NCBI GenBank assembly: GCA_034925905.1
Contig: JAYFRL010000020.1
Location: 1-64,000, forward strand
DNA: 64,000 nt
Origin: JAYFRL01 sp034925905
GTDB taxonomy: Bacteria; Bacillota; Clostridia; Lachnospirales; Anaerotignaceae
Direction of reading: 5' to 3'
The notes beneath the pieces were generated by a model that was not told the origin of the DNA, did no database searches, and saw nothing but the letters and a program-made list of their open reading frames with translations. Below, in pieces: positions 42,857 through 52,318 of the stretch; position 1 is the first letter of the stretch, and every line of letters starts with the position of its first letter. A program made the position numbers and the translations under genes.

Positions 42857-45298
42857 TTATCGGCTTTGAGCTTTTTTTACCGGTTTTTTTGATTGCCTTC
42901 TTCTTTCATTAAGCGCCTTCTTATTATATTCCTCAAGCTTTTTAAGAACAAGCCCATGCACGCTTTTAACCGGATATTTCCTGGTTTTGCCTCTTTCACC
43001 CGCAGGAACGCCCATTAAAAGCTCTATGCCCTCGTTTATGCTGTTTATAGCATATATATGAAACATTCCGCTTTTAACAGCCTCTACAACTTCGTCCTTA
43101 AGCACAAGGTTGTTTACATTTGAATTTGGTATTATAACTCCCTGCGTGCCTGTTAAGCCCTTTTTTTTGCATATATCGAAGAAGCCTTCTATCTTGAATA
43201 TAACTCCGCCTATTGGCTGTATATCTCCCCATTGGTTAACAGAGCCCGTAACCGCTAAATCCTGCCTTATAGGCAGACCTGAAAGGCTTGAAAGTATGCA
43301 ATAAAGCTCTGTGCTGGAAGCACTGTCTCCGTCTATTCCGCTGTAATTCTGCTCGAAGCATATTCTTGCCGAAAGCGAAAGAGGAAAATCCTGCGCATAG
43401 GTTTGGCCAAGATATCCGTTTATTACCTGAACACCCTTATTATGGGTGGGTCCACTCATGTTGGCCTCTTTTTCTATATTTATAATGCCAGCCCTGCCCA
43501 TATACGCCGTTGCGGTTATTCTTGAAGGCATACCGAACGAGAAATTGCCAGTGTCATAAACGGCAAGACCGTTTATCTGACCCATTCTTTTGCCCTCGGT
43601 GTCTATCATTATTATATCCTCATCTATCGATTCAAGAAGCTTATCTTTATATATGCTGGCGCGCTCTTCCCTTTTTTGGATGGCTTTTTTAACATGGTTT
43701 GCGTTTATAGTTTCCGCCTCATCAAGGCGCGCCCAGGTTGCGGCTTCGGATAAAATTTCCGTTAAATGGTTAAACCTTGTTGAAAGCCTATCCTGCCTCT
43801 CGGCAAGCCTTGAAGAATATTCACAGACCGCCATAACGGCACTTGCCTCAAAAGCGGGTGTGTTTTCGTTTGCAGAAAAAAGCTTTATAAAGCTTGAAAG
43901 CTTAAGCATATTTTCACTTGAAGCCAGCATTTCATAATCGAAATCCGCTCTTATCTTAAAAAGCTTTTCAAAATCTTCATCATAATATTCCAGTAAATCA
44001 TAATAATACCTGCTGCCTATCATTATTATTTTTACATCCGCCGGTATAGGTTCAGGTTTAATGGTTGGTGCAGCCGCAATCGCAAACTGTTCTTTAAGAC
44101 CTTCTATAGCTATTTCCTTAGTGCGTATAACCCTGCGAAGGGCCTCCCACGCCTGGATGTTTGAAAGTATATCATGAGCCTGAACTATAAGATAGCCACC
44201 GTTTGCCTTATGAAAAAGCCCCGGCTTTATTTTCATAAAATCGGTTGTAAGATTTCCAAACTCGCTGTCATACTCAACCTCTCCCACAAGATTATAATAT
44301 GTGGGGTTAAAATCTACAACAACAGGAGCTCCCTTTGTTTCCGAGTTATCAACAATAAGGTTTACTTTATATCTAAGGGTTATGTCCTCCGCATTCCTTT
44401 TGGAAAGCATAGGAATTATACTGGAAAGAGATTCTTCTTCGTCTGAATCCGGCTCGACAAACTCGCTTATATTTTCAAGCACGTCTTCCTGAAGGGCCTC
44501 TATATATTTTATAACCCTTTCGTTTGATTTGTATTTTTCCTGGATAGAGTTTACATAATAACCTATCGCAAACATTCCTATTTTATAATCAAGCGCTTCC
44601 GTCGATTTTTTAGACTCTTTTTCATGCTCCTTCACGTCACGCATTATAGAAGCGGCCTTCTCCTGAACAACGTCGGAGGCGGCGTTTATTTTTGCTTTTA
44701 CGTCTTCTGAAAGCTTATCATACGACTCTTCGTTTATTATTTCACCGTTTATTACAGGCATGAAATACATCCCCGAATTGGTTGATTTAACTCCGAATCC
44801 ATATTCCTTAGCTATCTCAGACATTTCTTTCATAAGCTTATCTTTTTTGTTGTCTAGCAAATTTAATATTTCATTCTTTTGCTTTTCATAATCATCGGAA
44901 TTAAAGGCTTTTTGTATCTCCGTATAAAAAACCTCTACAAGCTCTGCCATATCGTCTTTAAACTGTTTCCCGCATCCCGGTTCAAAGCGGAGCGCCATAG
45001 GGCTTCTTGGATCCGAAAAATTATAAACATAGCACCAATCTGAAGGCACATTTTCATTTTTCGCCGCCGCTTTAGCACTTTTTTTTGCATAGGTTGTTTT
45101 CCCCGTTCCCGGAGGGCCCGACATATATATATTATAGCCCTTCATTTTCACTTGAAGTCCAAAATCGAAAGCCCCTATAGCTCTGTCCTGACCCATTATT
45201 CCGTCTAAAGGCTCAATCTCGTCCGTCGTTTTAAAATCAAAAACTTCAGGGCTTGAGATGTTCTTAAGTTCCGTATATTTAAGTTCTCTGAATTTCAT
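42857..45298 (-). CDS. Lon-family ATP-dependent protease (AAA_32 type)
   Basis: 813 residues. An N-terminal P-loop in GPPGTGKTTYAKK (about residue 60), a long helical insertion (about 120-270), a second AAA segment, and a C-terminal Lon protease domain with the Ser of GDSASSTELY and the Lys of PIGGVIFKIEGF as the Ser-Lys dyad. It lacks the N-terminal substrate domain of classic LonA, so it belongs to the Lon-related group. A basic tail ends the protein. ATG 45298 with AAGGAGAG upstream is preferred over codons further upstream that overlap the gap to rimI. Confidence 0.9.
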   Translation of the reverse strand: MKFRELKYTELKNISSPEVFDFKTTDEIEPLDGIMGQDRAIGAFDFGLQVKMKGYNIYMSGPPGTGKTTYAKKSAKAAAKNENVPSDWCYVYNFSDPRSPMALRFEPGCGKQFKDDMAELVEVFYTEIQKAFNSDDYEKQKNEILNLLDNKKDKLMKEMSEIAKEYGFGVKSTNSGMYFMPVINGEIINEESYDKLSEDVKAKINAASDVVQEKAASIMRDVKEHEKESKKSTEALDYKIGMFAIGYYVNSIQEKYKSNERVIKYIEALQEDVLENISEFVEPDSDEEESLSSIIPMLSKRNAEDITLRYKVNLIVDNSETKGAPVVVDFNPTYYNLVGEVEYDSEFGNLTTDFMKIKPGLFHKANGGYLIVQAHDILSNIQAWEALRRVIRTKEIAIEGLKEQFAIAAAPTIKPEPIPADVKIIMIGSRYYYDLLEYYDEDFEKLFKIRADFDYEMLASSENMLKLSSFIKLFSANENTPAFEASAVMAVCEYSSRLAERQDRLSTRFNHLTEILSEAATWARLDEAETINANHVKKAIQKREERASIYKDKLLESIDEDIIMIDTEGKRMGQINGLAVYDTGNFSFGMPSRITATAYMGRAGIINIEKEANMSGPTHNKGVQVINGYLGQTYAQDFPLSLSARICFEQNYSGIDGDSASSTELYCILSSLSGLPIRQDLAVTGSVNQWGDIQPIGGVIFKIEGFFDICKKKGLTGTQGVIIPNSNVNNLVLKDEVVEAVKSGMFHIYAINSINEGIELLMGVPAGERGKTRKYPVKSVHGLVLKKLEEYNKKALNERRRQSKKPVKKAQSR

Positions 45299-45323
45299 TA
45301 GCTCTCTCCTTCCCATATATTGT

Positions 45324-45788
45324 TTAAGGCTCATAATTTTCATAGAATTCAAAATATTTCCACATTATAACAGCATCTTCTCCTGTGTCTGAATAATATC
45401 TTTTTCTTATCCCTTCAGGCTTAAACCCCAGTTTTGTATAAAGTCTTTGAGCCTTTTCGTTTGTGATTCTTACTTCAAGTGTAATCCCTACCATTTCACG
45501 TTTGTAAGCTTCGTCTATAAGGGCTTTGGTAAGGGCCTCGCCTATACCGCGCCCTCTGAATTCAAAATCAACGGCAACATTTGTTATATGCCCCTCGGTT
45601 ACAACATGCCACATTCCGGCATATCCGATAACCCTGCCTTCGAAAACAGCTACAAAATATATAGCCATTGAATTTTCATAAATTTCCCTTTCAAAATCTT
45701 TCTTAGTCCATGGAATAGCAAATATATCTTCTTCAAGCTTAGATACTTCTTCTATATGGGAGCCGTTCATTCGTAATATATCAAACAT
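45324..45788 (-). CDS. rimI: Ribosomal protein alanine N-acetyltransferase RimI
   Basis: 154 residues, GNAT fold. Motif A is VAVDFEFRGRGIGEALTKALID (acetyl-CoA pyrophosphate loop RGRGIG), followed by TLEVRITNEKAQRLYTKLGF. It usually acetylates the N-terminus of ribosomal protein bS18. It overlaps the end of tsaB by 8 bases, in the conserved tsaE-tsaB-rimI order. Confidence 0.93.
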   Translation of the reverse strand: MFDILRMNGSHIEEVSKLEEDIFAIPWTKKDFEREIYENSMAIYFVAVFEGRVIGYAGMWHVVTEGHITNVAVDFEFRGRGIGEALTKALIDEAYKREMVGITLEVRITNEKAQRLYTKLGFKPEGIRKRYYSDTGEDAVIMWKYFEFYENYEP

Positions 45789-46494
45789 TTAATCCTCTCC
45801 CGGCCTTCTTTTCTTCAAGTTCTCTTTCAGCCTGAGGTTTCCTTATATAAAACGGTTTAAAATCGTCGCCTTTAACAAAAACTCCGTCTTTAGCAAGCTT
45901 TTCTCCCAAGGCAGCAACCAAAGCCGCCCTTTGAAACGCCCCATAATATGGGGCAACAAAAAAACCTTTGCGGCTTAAAATTTTATCCCTGTAAACGGTT
46001 ATCCCGTCTCCTAAAAATATGGCTTCTCCGCCAAAAGAAGCAACCTTTTGCATAACATAGTCTATATCTTCCGCAAAATAATCAGTCAACCTTAAAAGCT
46101 CATTGTTTTCCCATTTATATACGGCTGCGTACACCTGGTGTCTTCTTGCATCCATTATAGGGCACACTGTTTTATCCGTGTCATATATATTATATGCCAT
46201 GGAATCAAGGGTTGGAACGGGTATTATGGGCTTGTTAAGAGCAAGGGCAAGCCCCTTTGCCGTGGCTGCGCCTATTCTTAGCCCGGTAAATGAACCGGGA
46301 CCCATCGAGCAGGCAATATAGTCAAGCGTATTTAAAGCAAGGCTTATTTTTTCGCATATTTCCTTTATTGCAGGCATCAAAGTTTCGGAATGCGTCATTT
46401 TATAATTCAATGTGTATTCGGCTAAAATTTTACCATCTTCATATATGGCAGCGCTGGCAACCAGACCTGAAGATTCAATGGCAAGTATTTTCAT
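45781..46494 (-). CDS. tsaB: tRNA threonylcarbamoyladenosine biosynthesis protein TsaB
   Basis: 237 residues, ASKHA-fold paralogue of TsaD. It opens with MKILAIESSGLVASAAI and has SMGPGSFTGLRIGAATAKGLA. It scaffolds the TsaB-TsaD-TsaE complex that makes t6A37 on ANN-reading tRNAs. AAAGGTG precedes the ATG. tsaD is not in this window. Confidence 0.95.
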   Translation of the reverse strand: MKILAIESSGLVASAAIYEDGKILAEYTLNYKMTHSETLMPAIKEICEKISLALNTLDYIACSMGPGSFTGLRIGAATAKGLALALNKPIIPVPTLDSMAYNIYDTDKTVCPIMDARRHQVYAAVYKWENNELLRLTDYFAEDIDYVMQKVASFGGEAIFLGDGITVYRDKILSRKGFFVAPYYGAFQRAALVAALGEKLAKDGVFVKGDDFKPFYIRKPQAERELEEKKAGRGLNV

Positions 46495-46498
46495 GTTT

Positions 46499-46918
46499 TC
46501 ACCTTTTTTCTATCTCTATTTCACGGGTATTATCGTTATAAATATCTTTTTTTATGGTTATCCACACAGCTTCCTGCGGGATAACCGGCTCTATAAGATG
46601 AGCCCATTCTATAAGGCAAACCCCGGCGCCGAAAAAATATTCTTCATACCCTGTATCTTCCATTTCTTCGGGAGAACTTATTCTATAAACATCAAAATGG
46701 TATAGCGGAAGCCTTCCCTTATATTCGTTCACAATGGCAAAAGTTGGGCTTGTAACCTCGTCGGGAATATCAAGGCCTTTTGCAAAGCCCTTTGCGAAAA
46801 CCGTCTTCCCCGAACCCAAATCCCCATTTAAGCAATATATATCTCCTGGCTTTGCAGCTCTTCCGATTTCATATGCAATTTTCATGGTATCCTCTGGAGA
46901 ATTGCTTATATAAGCCAT
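46499..46918 (-). CDS. tsaE: tRNA threonylcarbamoyladenosine biosynthesis ATPase TsaE
   Basis: 139 residues. P-loop GDLGSGKTVFAKG, the PTFAIVNEY switch, and HFDVYRI are TsaE hallmarks. The ATPase regulates the t6A complex. ATG 46918 has AGAGGTG upstream; a longer in-frame start lies inside the end of the preceding gene. tsaB starts 4 bases after the stop. Confidence 0.95.
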   Translation of the reverse strand: MAYISNSPEDTMKIAYEIGRAAKPGDIYCLNGDLGSGKTVFAKGFAKGLDIPDEVTSPTFAIVNEYKGRLPLYHFDVYRISSPEEMEDTGYEEYFFGAGVCLIEWAHLIEPVIPQEAVWITIKKDIYNDNTREIEIEKR

Positions 46919-46928
46919 TATAACACCT

Positions 46929-47210
46929 CTACAACCTGTCCAAAACCGCGGCAAACAGCCTAAATAACTTTGAGAATGTAAGCATCGATGATTTTAAGGC
47001 ATAAATAATATTTTTAGAGCTTTTTGCTGGATTTGAATAAGTTTTTTTCTTTTCCCTTTTTATAGGTTTGATACCTTTATTTTTTTCCTTGGGAATTTTC
47101 CCCGCAACAAAAGCAAGGTCTTTAAAAACTTTAAAGCCTTTAACCGGTATTTCCCCATATTTAGCAGTTTTTTTGACAATGTTTAAAATTTTGGCTTTAC
47201 TTCCATTCAT
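46929..47210 (-). CDS. Hypothetical basic protein at the head of the tsa operon
   Basis: 93 residues, very Lys-rich (central stretch from about 38 to 65), with no Cys, signal peptide or clear membrane segment; the C-terminal part (about 68-93) is amphipathic. The ATG has AAGGAG at good spacing and tsaE starts 10 bases after the stop, so it is probably real and co-transcribed. I do not recognise a family. Nucleic-acid or ribosome binding would fit the composition but is unproven. Confidence 0.5.
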   Translation of the reverse strand: MNGSKAKILNIVKKTAKYGEIPVKGFKVFKDLAFVAGKIPKEKNKGIKPIKREKKKTYSNPAKSSKNIIYALKSSMLTFSKLFRLFAAVLDRL

Positions 47211-47239
47211 AAAAACTCCTTAAACTTTATTAATGTATT

Positions 47240-47269
47240 AGTATAGCATTTATTCCTTGCTTTCGTCAA
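47240..47269 (-). promoter_or_regulatory. Probable sigma-A promoter of the tsaE-tsaB-rimI operon
   Basis: On the minus strand: TTGACG (47264-47269), 18-base spacer, TATACT (47240-47245), 30 bases before the start of the small basic gene. Confidence 0.55.
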
Positions 47270-47303
47270 ATATATAAGGAAAAAATTATGTCCCCATAAA
47301 TAA

Positions 47304-47343
47304 AAAAAGCTCTGTATACTTCACGCATACAGGGCTTTTTAAA
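47304..47343. terminator. Intrinsic terminator of the two-component operon
   Basis: Stem AAAAAGC.CTGTAT/ATACAG.GCTTTTT (47304-47340, two mismatches, 6-base loop) with A/T runs on both sides, 6 bases after the histidine kinase stop. Confidence 0.85.
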
Positions 47344-47348
47344 TTTTG

Positions 47349-49169
47349 TTATGTTATGTTTTTAAATCGCATTTCAACTTTAAACAAATCTCCGTCAACA
47401 GCTATATTGAAATGTCCGTTTTGAAGCTCAACAAGGCTTTTCGCAATGTTTAAGCCAAGTCCGCTGCCTTCGCTGTTTCTCGCGCTGTCTCCACGCACAA
47501 AGCGTTCCATAAGCTCTTCTACTTCTACGTTAAGCTTATCTCTTGAAATATTTTTAAATGATATTACAACCTCCCCTTTTATTTCTTTTGCATCTATATA
47601 TACCCTGGTTCCGGGTTGTGAATATTTGCAGACATTATTCATAAGGTTATCAATAACTCTCCAAAGCAGTTTCCCGTCCGCCATAACATAAAGACCTTCC
47701 TGCGGCAAAAATATTACCACATCCAGCTTGCCGTCTTGCATCCTGTCTTCATATTCGCCAACAGATTGGCGAAGTATCTCAGCAACGCTTGTTTTACTTA
47801 AATTAACTGTTATATTCCCGGTTGAAGCCTTTGAAGCCTCAACCACATCCTCGGTAAGCTTTTTAAGACGTTTTGACTGACGGTCTAAAACATCAATGTA
47901 TTCGGCTTCCTGCTCGGGAGTGTGCTCTTTTTTAAGTAAATCCACATAGCTTATTATAGATGTCAGAGGAGTTTTTATATCGTGTGACACATTGGTTATA
48001 AGCTCCGTTTTAAGCCTTTCGCTTTTCATTTTTTGCTCAACTGCTATAGACATCCCTTCGCTTATAGAATTCAAATTTTCAGCGTGCTCTTTTAGATCCC
48101 AATAAAGTTTTGAAGTGTCTATTTTACCTTCTATATCACCAAAAGCAAGCTTTTTGCCGGCATTTTTAAGCATTTTTAAGCCCAATGTCAGCTTGGTTAA
48201 AAGAACAACCACTAAAATTCTGAAAATAAAACCAACAAACGTCTGCCCAAGCATAGTGTCAATAATAACAAAGGCTATGCCTATTAAAATTGTGCGCCAA
48301 ACCATAGGGACAGCATGGAATATAGCAAATATCCATATCTTTGTTCTTTTGAAAAACCGCAAGATAAAACGCAAGATAAAGTATATAACCGTGTTTTTCC
48401 ACCATTTCCCGGCCTTAAACCGGGTTGCAAGCGTCATAAGCGCCGCAAGGGCAAGAAAGCCTTCAACAAGCAAAAGCAGAAACAGCATGGAAATAGAAAC
48501 CGCCGTTATATAGCTAAAGCTTTGAAGTATAAAATATCCAACCGCAGAAAAGGCTCCGCCAACCAAAAGCAAGTATAAATCTAAAGGGATATTATCCTGA
48601 ATATTAAAGGTTATACCATCGCGTCCTCTTTTATGCCCGGCGGCACAAAACAGAAATATCAAATCAAAAACCGCTAAAATAGAGCTTGCCGCAAACACAA
48701 GTATAATCACATATCTTAAAGGATATATAAAATCAAAGAAAGAATATGATATATAATAATTATCATGAGCCGTTATAGGTTTTTTAACTGCAGCTTTAAC
48801 AATTAAATCATCATATGTAAGCTCTGTATAATAACCAATTTCTTCCGGTTCAAAATTTTGTGCCAAAACAATGTCCCTATCATAGCTGTTTACTATCGTA
48901 TAGGAAAAGTTTGTATCTGAAAAATATATATTGCCAGTCCCGTTTTCCGGGGTTGCGCTGTAGTAATATTCTTCCGCTGCTTTATATGCGTATTCTTCTG
49001 TTATCTCCTTGCAGATTTTTGTATTGTAATATGAATTTGCCCCCTCATAAATTTTGCTTTCATCGGCAAAAAATATTCCAATACCGCAAACCATAGCGCT
49101 CATACTGAAAATAACAAGCAGAAAAATCGCCATTATTTTTGCAAGCAAGCTGCTTGCCATGTCTTTCAT
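47349..49169 (-). CDS. Sensor histidine kinase, polytopic
   Basis: 606 residues. One N-terminal helix (about 10-33), an extracellular segment of about 110 residues, then a cluster of about six helices (about 150-345), a short linker, HisKA with NVSHDIKTPLTSIISYVDLL (phospho-His), and HATPase_c with the N box DNLMNNVCKYS and G box GSGLGLNIAKS. Signal unknown; the extracellular part is Tyr/Asn-rich. It overlaps the response regulator stop by 4 bases (ATGA). Confidence 0.9.
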   Translation of the reverse strand: MKDMASSLLAKIMAIFLLVIFSMSAMVCGIGIFFADESKIYEGANSYYNTKICKEITEEYAYKAAEEYYYSATPENGTGNIYFSDTNFSYTIVNSYDRDIVLAQNFEPEEIGYYTELTYDDLIVKAAVKKPITAHDNYYISYSFFDFIYPLRYVIILVFAASSILAVFDLIFLFCAAGHKRGRDGITFNIQDNIPLDLYLLLVGGAFSAVGYFILQSFSYITAVSISMLFLLLLVEGFLALAALMTLATRFKAGKWWKNTVIYFILRFILRFFKRTKIWIFAIFHAVPMVWRTILIGIAFVIIDTMLGQTFVGFIFRILVVVLLTKLTLGLKMLKNAGKKLAFGDIEGKIDTSKLYWDLKEHAENLNSISEGMSIAVEQKMKSERLKTELITNVSHDIKTPLTSIISYVDLLKKEHTPEQEAEYIDVLDRQSKRLKKLTEDVVEASKASTGNITVNLSKTSVAEILRQSVGEYEDRMQDGKLDVVIFLPQEGLYVMADGKLLWRVIDNLMNNVCKYSQPGTRVYIDAKEIKGEVVISFKNISRDKLNVEVEELMERFVRGDSARNSEGSGLGLNIAKSLVELQNGHFNIAVDGDLFKVEMRFKNIT

Positions 49170-49864
49170 TTGTCCACCGCCTTATCCATTTTATATCCAA
49201 GACCCCAAACAACCTTTATGTATCTGGGATCCGATGGATTTATCTCAACCTTTTCACGCAGATGACGTATATGTACGGCAACCGAACCTTCGGAGCCTAT
49301 CGGGCTTTCGTTCCAAACTTCCTCATATATCTGCCCAGAGGAATAGACCTTGTTTGGATTTTTCATTAAAAGCTTTAGTATATTATATTCTATGGGAGTT
49401 AGCGAAACTTCTTCGCCGCAAACAGTGACCGTTTTACTTGAGTCGTTAAGGTCTATATCCCCTATTGTATAGACGTCCGTATTTTGAACTTTACCTCCAA
49501 GGCTAGTGTAACGTCGCAACTGGGATTTCACTCTTGCAATAACTTCAAGCGGCTCAAAAGGTTTTGTTATATAATCATCGGCGCCGATATTAAGCCCCAA
49601 AACCTTATCGCTGTTTTCACTTTTTGCACTGAGAAATATAATAGGTATATTTGAAGTTTCACGCAGCTTGGCTGTTGCCGAGATACCATCAAGCTCAGGC
49701 ATCATTATATCCATAAGTACAAGATGTATATCTTTTTCCTTAACGATTTCTATTGCTTCCTTGCCTGTGTAAGCTTCAAAAATATTATATCCTTCTCCTG
49801 ACAAATAAATTTTAAGAGCTGCGACTATGTCATGATCATCGTCGCAAATCAAAATACTATACAT
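49166..49864 (-). CDS. OmpR-family response regulator
   Basis: 232 residues. Receiver domain (1-120) with phospho-acceptor Asp in VLMDIMMPELDG, acidic DD at the start (CDDDHDI) and Lys in YITKPFEP; winged-helix DNA-binding domain (about 130-230) with TPIEYNILKLLMKNP and VAVHIRHLREKVE. Partner of the adjacent kinase; targets unknown. Confidence 0.93.
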   Translation of the reverse strand: MYSILICDDDHDIVAALKIYLSGEGYNIFEAYTGKEAIEIVKEKDIHLVLMDIMMPELDGISATAKLRETSNIPIIFLSAKSENSDKVLGLNIGADDYITKPFEPLEVIARVKSQLRRYTSLGGKVQNTDVYTIGDIDLNDSSKTVTVCGEEVSLTPIEYNILKLLMKNPNKVYSSGQIYEEVWNESPIGSEGSVAVHIRHLREKVEINPSDPRYIKVVWGLGYKMDKAVDK

Positions 49865-50006
49865 ATACTCACCTCTTGGAATTATTCTAGCATATATACG
49901 GTTTAAGAAAAAAGATATTAAAGATTTAAAATTTGTTTAAGATGCGCTCCCTGCCTGGTTTTAAACATTAAAAGGGCAGATTTACGCCGCCCAGTTAATT
50001 TAAGTA

Positions 50007-50630
50007 TTATTTTTCTTTATTCATATATATATTATTTTTTCTCTCATGTTCAAGTGTTGTTGACGGACCGTGCCCCGGGTAAATCTTATAATCGCCTTCA
50101 AGGTCTCTCAAACGGCAAAGGGAGCCGAGCATTTCCTCAAAGCTGCCTGAGAAAAGGTCACATCTGCCGCAGTCTTCAAAAAACAGGGTGTCGCCGGAAA
50201 ACACAACGTCGCCTAAAATATAGCAAAGACCGCCTTTTGTATGCCCTGGAGTGTTCATAACCTCAAAAGCCAAATCACCAGCTTCAATACTGTCCCCATC
50301 TTTTAAATATATATCAGGGACAACAACCATGCTATCTTTTGAAAATTTGGCTCCGCTTTTTTTGCCTCCTTCAAGCACGTCTTTTTCGTTTTCAGCTATT
50401 GCTATTTTAAGACCATATTTCTCTTTTACCGTTTCGGCTCCGCCCATATGGTCAAAATGTCCATGGGTTAAAAGCAAAAGCGAAGGCCGAAGCCTGTTTG
50501 AATCTATATATTCACAAAGCTCCTCACACGGAGCTTCACAATCTATTATAACGCAATCCCCTTTTTCGTTTGACACAACATAGCTGTTCGTTTCAACCAT
50601 GCCCGAAACAAAGGTTTTAATTTCCGTCAT
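50007..50630 (-). CDS. MBL-fold metallohydrolase (glyoxalase II-like)
   Basis: 207 residues. Binuclear metal motif THGHFDHMGG, then PGHTKGG, FSGDTLF and the final PGHGPST, as in hydroxyacylglutathione-hydrolase-like proteins of Firmicutes. Substrate unknown; with mgsA elsewhere in the window a role in methylglyoxal detoxification is conceivable but not shown. AAGGAGG precedes the ATG, which overlaps the lgt stop by 4 bases. Confidence 0.9.
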   Translation of the reverse strand: MTEIKTFVSGMVETNSYVVSNEKGDCVIIDCEAPCEELCEYIDSNRLRPSLLLLTHGHFDHMGGAETVKEKYGLKIAIAENEKDVLEGGKKSGAKFSKDSMVVVPDIYLKDGDSIEAGDLAFEVMNTPGHTKGGLCYILGDVVFSGDTLFFEDCGRCDLFSGSFEEMLGSLCRLRDLEGDYKIYPGHGPSTTLEHERKNNIYMNKEK

Positions 50631-51577
50631 TTATCTTCCTCCTTGTTATTATTTTCTGGTACCAAAGAATTAATCCTGTTTCTATATTCAATGTTCTTTT
50701 CGGTTTCTTCAATCATTTTAAGCCTTTTTTTCTTTAAATAAAAAAGCATGAAAACACCAAAAACGATAAACAAAACAGAAACTATCTGCGAAACAGGTAT
50801 CCCAGTCCCCCAAAGAAGCAATTGATCCGTTCTTAAAGCTTCTATCCAAAACCGGCCTATGCCATAGCCTATGCTGTAAAGCGCAAAAACCGAGCCGTTA
50901 GATTTCTTTCTTTTAATCATAAGCATGAGTATCACAAATAGGGCTATGTTCCAAACAGATTCATATAAAAACGTAGGGTGAACCTGAACATAAGTTGCCC
51001 CGTTTTGAATAACTGTATTATTTAAAATCTCTTGGGTAAGGTTCCCTTCATAAACCGTGTCAAGCGTATATCTCATTGCAAAAAAGGAATCCGTAAAAGT
51101 TCCAAAGGCTTCCCTGTTGAAAAAATTACCCCATCTGCCTATGGCTTGCCCCAGAGCAAGGGAAGGTACGCAGGTATCCGTAAGAAGCCAAAGGCTTATG
51201 CCCTTTTTTCTCGAATATAAAACAGCCATTATTGTTGCCGCAATAACACCGCCATATATAGCTAGACCGCCGTTTCTGAAATTAAATATTTCCAGAAGAT
51301 TCCGTTTATACATGTCCCATGAAAAAATAACGTAATAAAGCCTCGCCCCTATTAGGGAAACAATCATAACCAGCATAGAAAAATCAAAATACATGTCCGG
51401 ATTTTGACCTGTACGGTTTGCATTATAAAAAATTATTAATATGCCTATAACAACCGCAAGCCCTATAAAAACACCATACCAGTATATATCAAACCCAAAT
51501 ACCGAAAAAGCCGTTCGGCTTAGATGTTCTATTTCTATCCCTAAATTTGGAAAAACTATCTCAGGTGCCGTGTTCAT
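50627..51577 (-). CDS. lgt: Prolipoprotein diacylglyceryl transferase
   Basis: 316 residues, seven membrane helices. It transfers diacylglycerol from phosphatidylglycerol to the lipobox Cys of prelipoproteins. Signature GRWGNFFNREAFG, plus VHPTFLYESVWN and the late GIGRFWIEALRTDQL. The C-terminal tail (about 280-316) is charged. GGAGG lies upstream of the ATG. Confidence 0.95.
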   Translation of the reverse strand: MNTAPEIVFPNLGIEIEHLSRTAFSVFGFDIYWYGVFIGLAVVIGILIIFYNANRTGQNPDMYFDFSMLVMIVSLIGARLYYVIFSWDMYKRNLLEIFNFRNGGLAIYGGVIAATIMAVLYSRKKGISLWLLTDTCVPSLALGQAIGRWGNFFNREAFGTFTDSFFAMRYTLDTVYEGNLTQEILNNTVIQNGATYVQVHPTFLYESVWNIALFVILMLMIKRKKSNGSVFALYSIGYGIGRFWIEALRTDQLLLWGTGIPVSQIVSVLFIVFGVFMLFYLKKKRLKMIEETEKNIEYRNRINSLVPENNNKEEDK

Positions 51578-51607
51578 CGTTTGTCCTCCATCGTATGTTT
51601 TTATGTC

Positions 51608-52150
51608 TTAACACTCAAGCCCTCTTACATATTCAACCAAAGGTGTAATATTTTCTTTTTTTGTATACAAATATTCATTTTCTTTTAGTCCTAGTATTAT
51701 AATATCTTCCGGGGTACGTTCATTTTCAGGTTTGTTTTTAAGAGCCTTCCTTAAAAGGCTCATTGCCAGCTTATGTATAGGATTAAGCTTTCTATATACA
51801 AGATCTCCCCTAAAATGGAAAATCTTTATTTTTTCCTGCATTTCTTCCGAAAAATTATGGTCGATTACAATTTTAAACTGGTCTGAAGCCTCCGGATCCA
51901 TTATCCCCACTGTGAAAACAATAATATTTTTATTTTTAAAATTTTCAAAATTAGTTGTGAAAAATCTGACTCCGTTTATATCGCCCGTATATATTCCGCC
52001 ACCTATTATAACCGTATCATACTCCTTATATTTATCAAGGTTAAGCTTTGAAGCCTTGAAAACAGGGCAGTTAAGTTCTTCTCCTATCCATTTTGCATAT
52101 CTTTTGCTGTTTCCATATAAAGACTTATAAATAACTATTGTTTTATTCAT
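51608..52150 (-). CDS. Flavodoxin-domain protein
   Basis: 180 residues. The FMN-binding start VIYKSLYGNSKRYAKWIGEEL and a GGGIYTGDINGVRFF loop match the flavodoxin_5/HemG-like group. It probably carries electrons or acts as a small FMN oxidoreductase; partner unknown. ATG 52150 with GAGGGG upstream is preferred over a codon 15 bases earlier. Confidence 0.8.
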   Translation of the reverse strand: MNKTIVIYKSLYGNSKRYAKWIGEELNCPVFKASKLNLDKYKEYDTVIIGGGIYTGDINGVRFFTTNFENFKNKNIIVFTVGIMDPEASDQFKIVIDHNFSEEMQEKIKIFHFRGDLVYRKLNPIHKLAMSLLRKALKNKPENERTPEDIIILGLKENEYLYTKKENITPLVEYVRGLEC

Positions 52151-52285
52151 AATATATCCCCTCAATAAAATGAATTTATCGATTTTAAAGCATTATATAC
52201 CAAAATATTTTTTAATTATAGCATTTTATTACACCAAAAACAAGTAAGGTATAAAACCATACGAATATGTATATTGAATATAGGA

Positions 52286-52313
52286 AACCCCTTTAGGATA
52301 TCCTAAAGGGGTT
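52286..52313 (-). terminator. 28-base perfect palindrome after the small membrane protein gene
   Basis: AACCCCTTTAGGAT and its exact inverse, followed on the minus strand by a short TTTC, 5 bases after the stop at 52319. Terminator-like with a weak T-run. Confidence 0.65.
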
Positions 52314-52318
52314 AAGGT

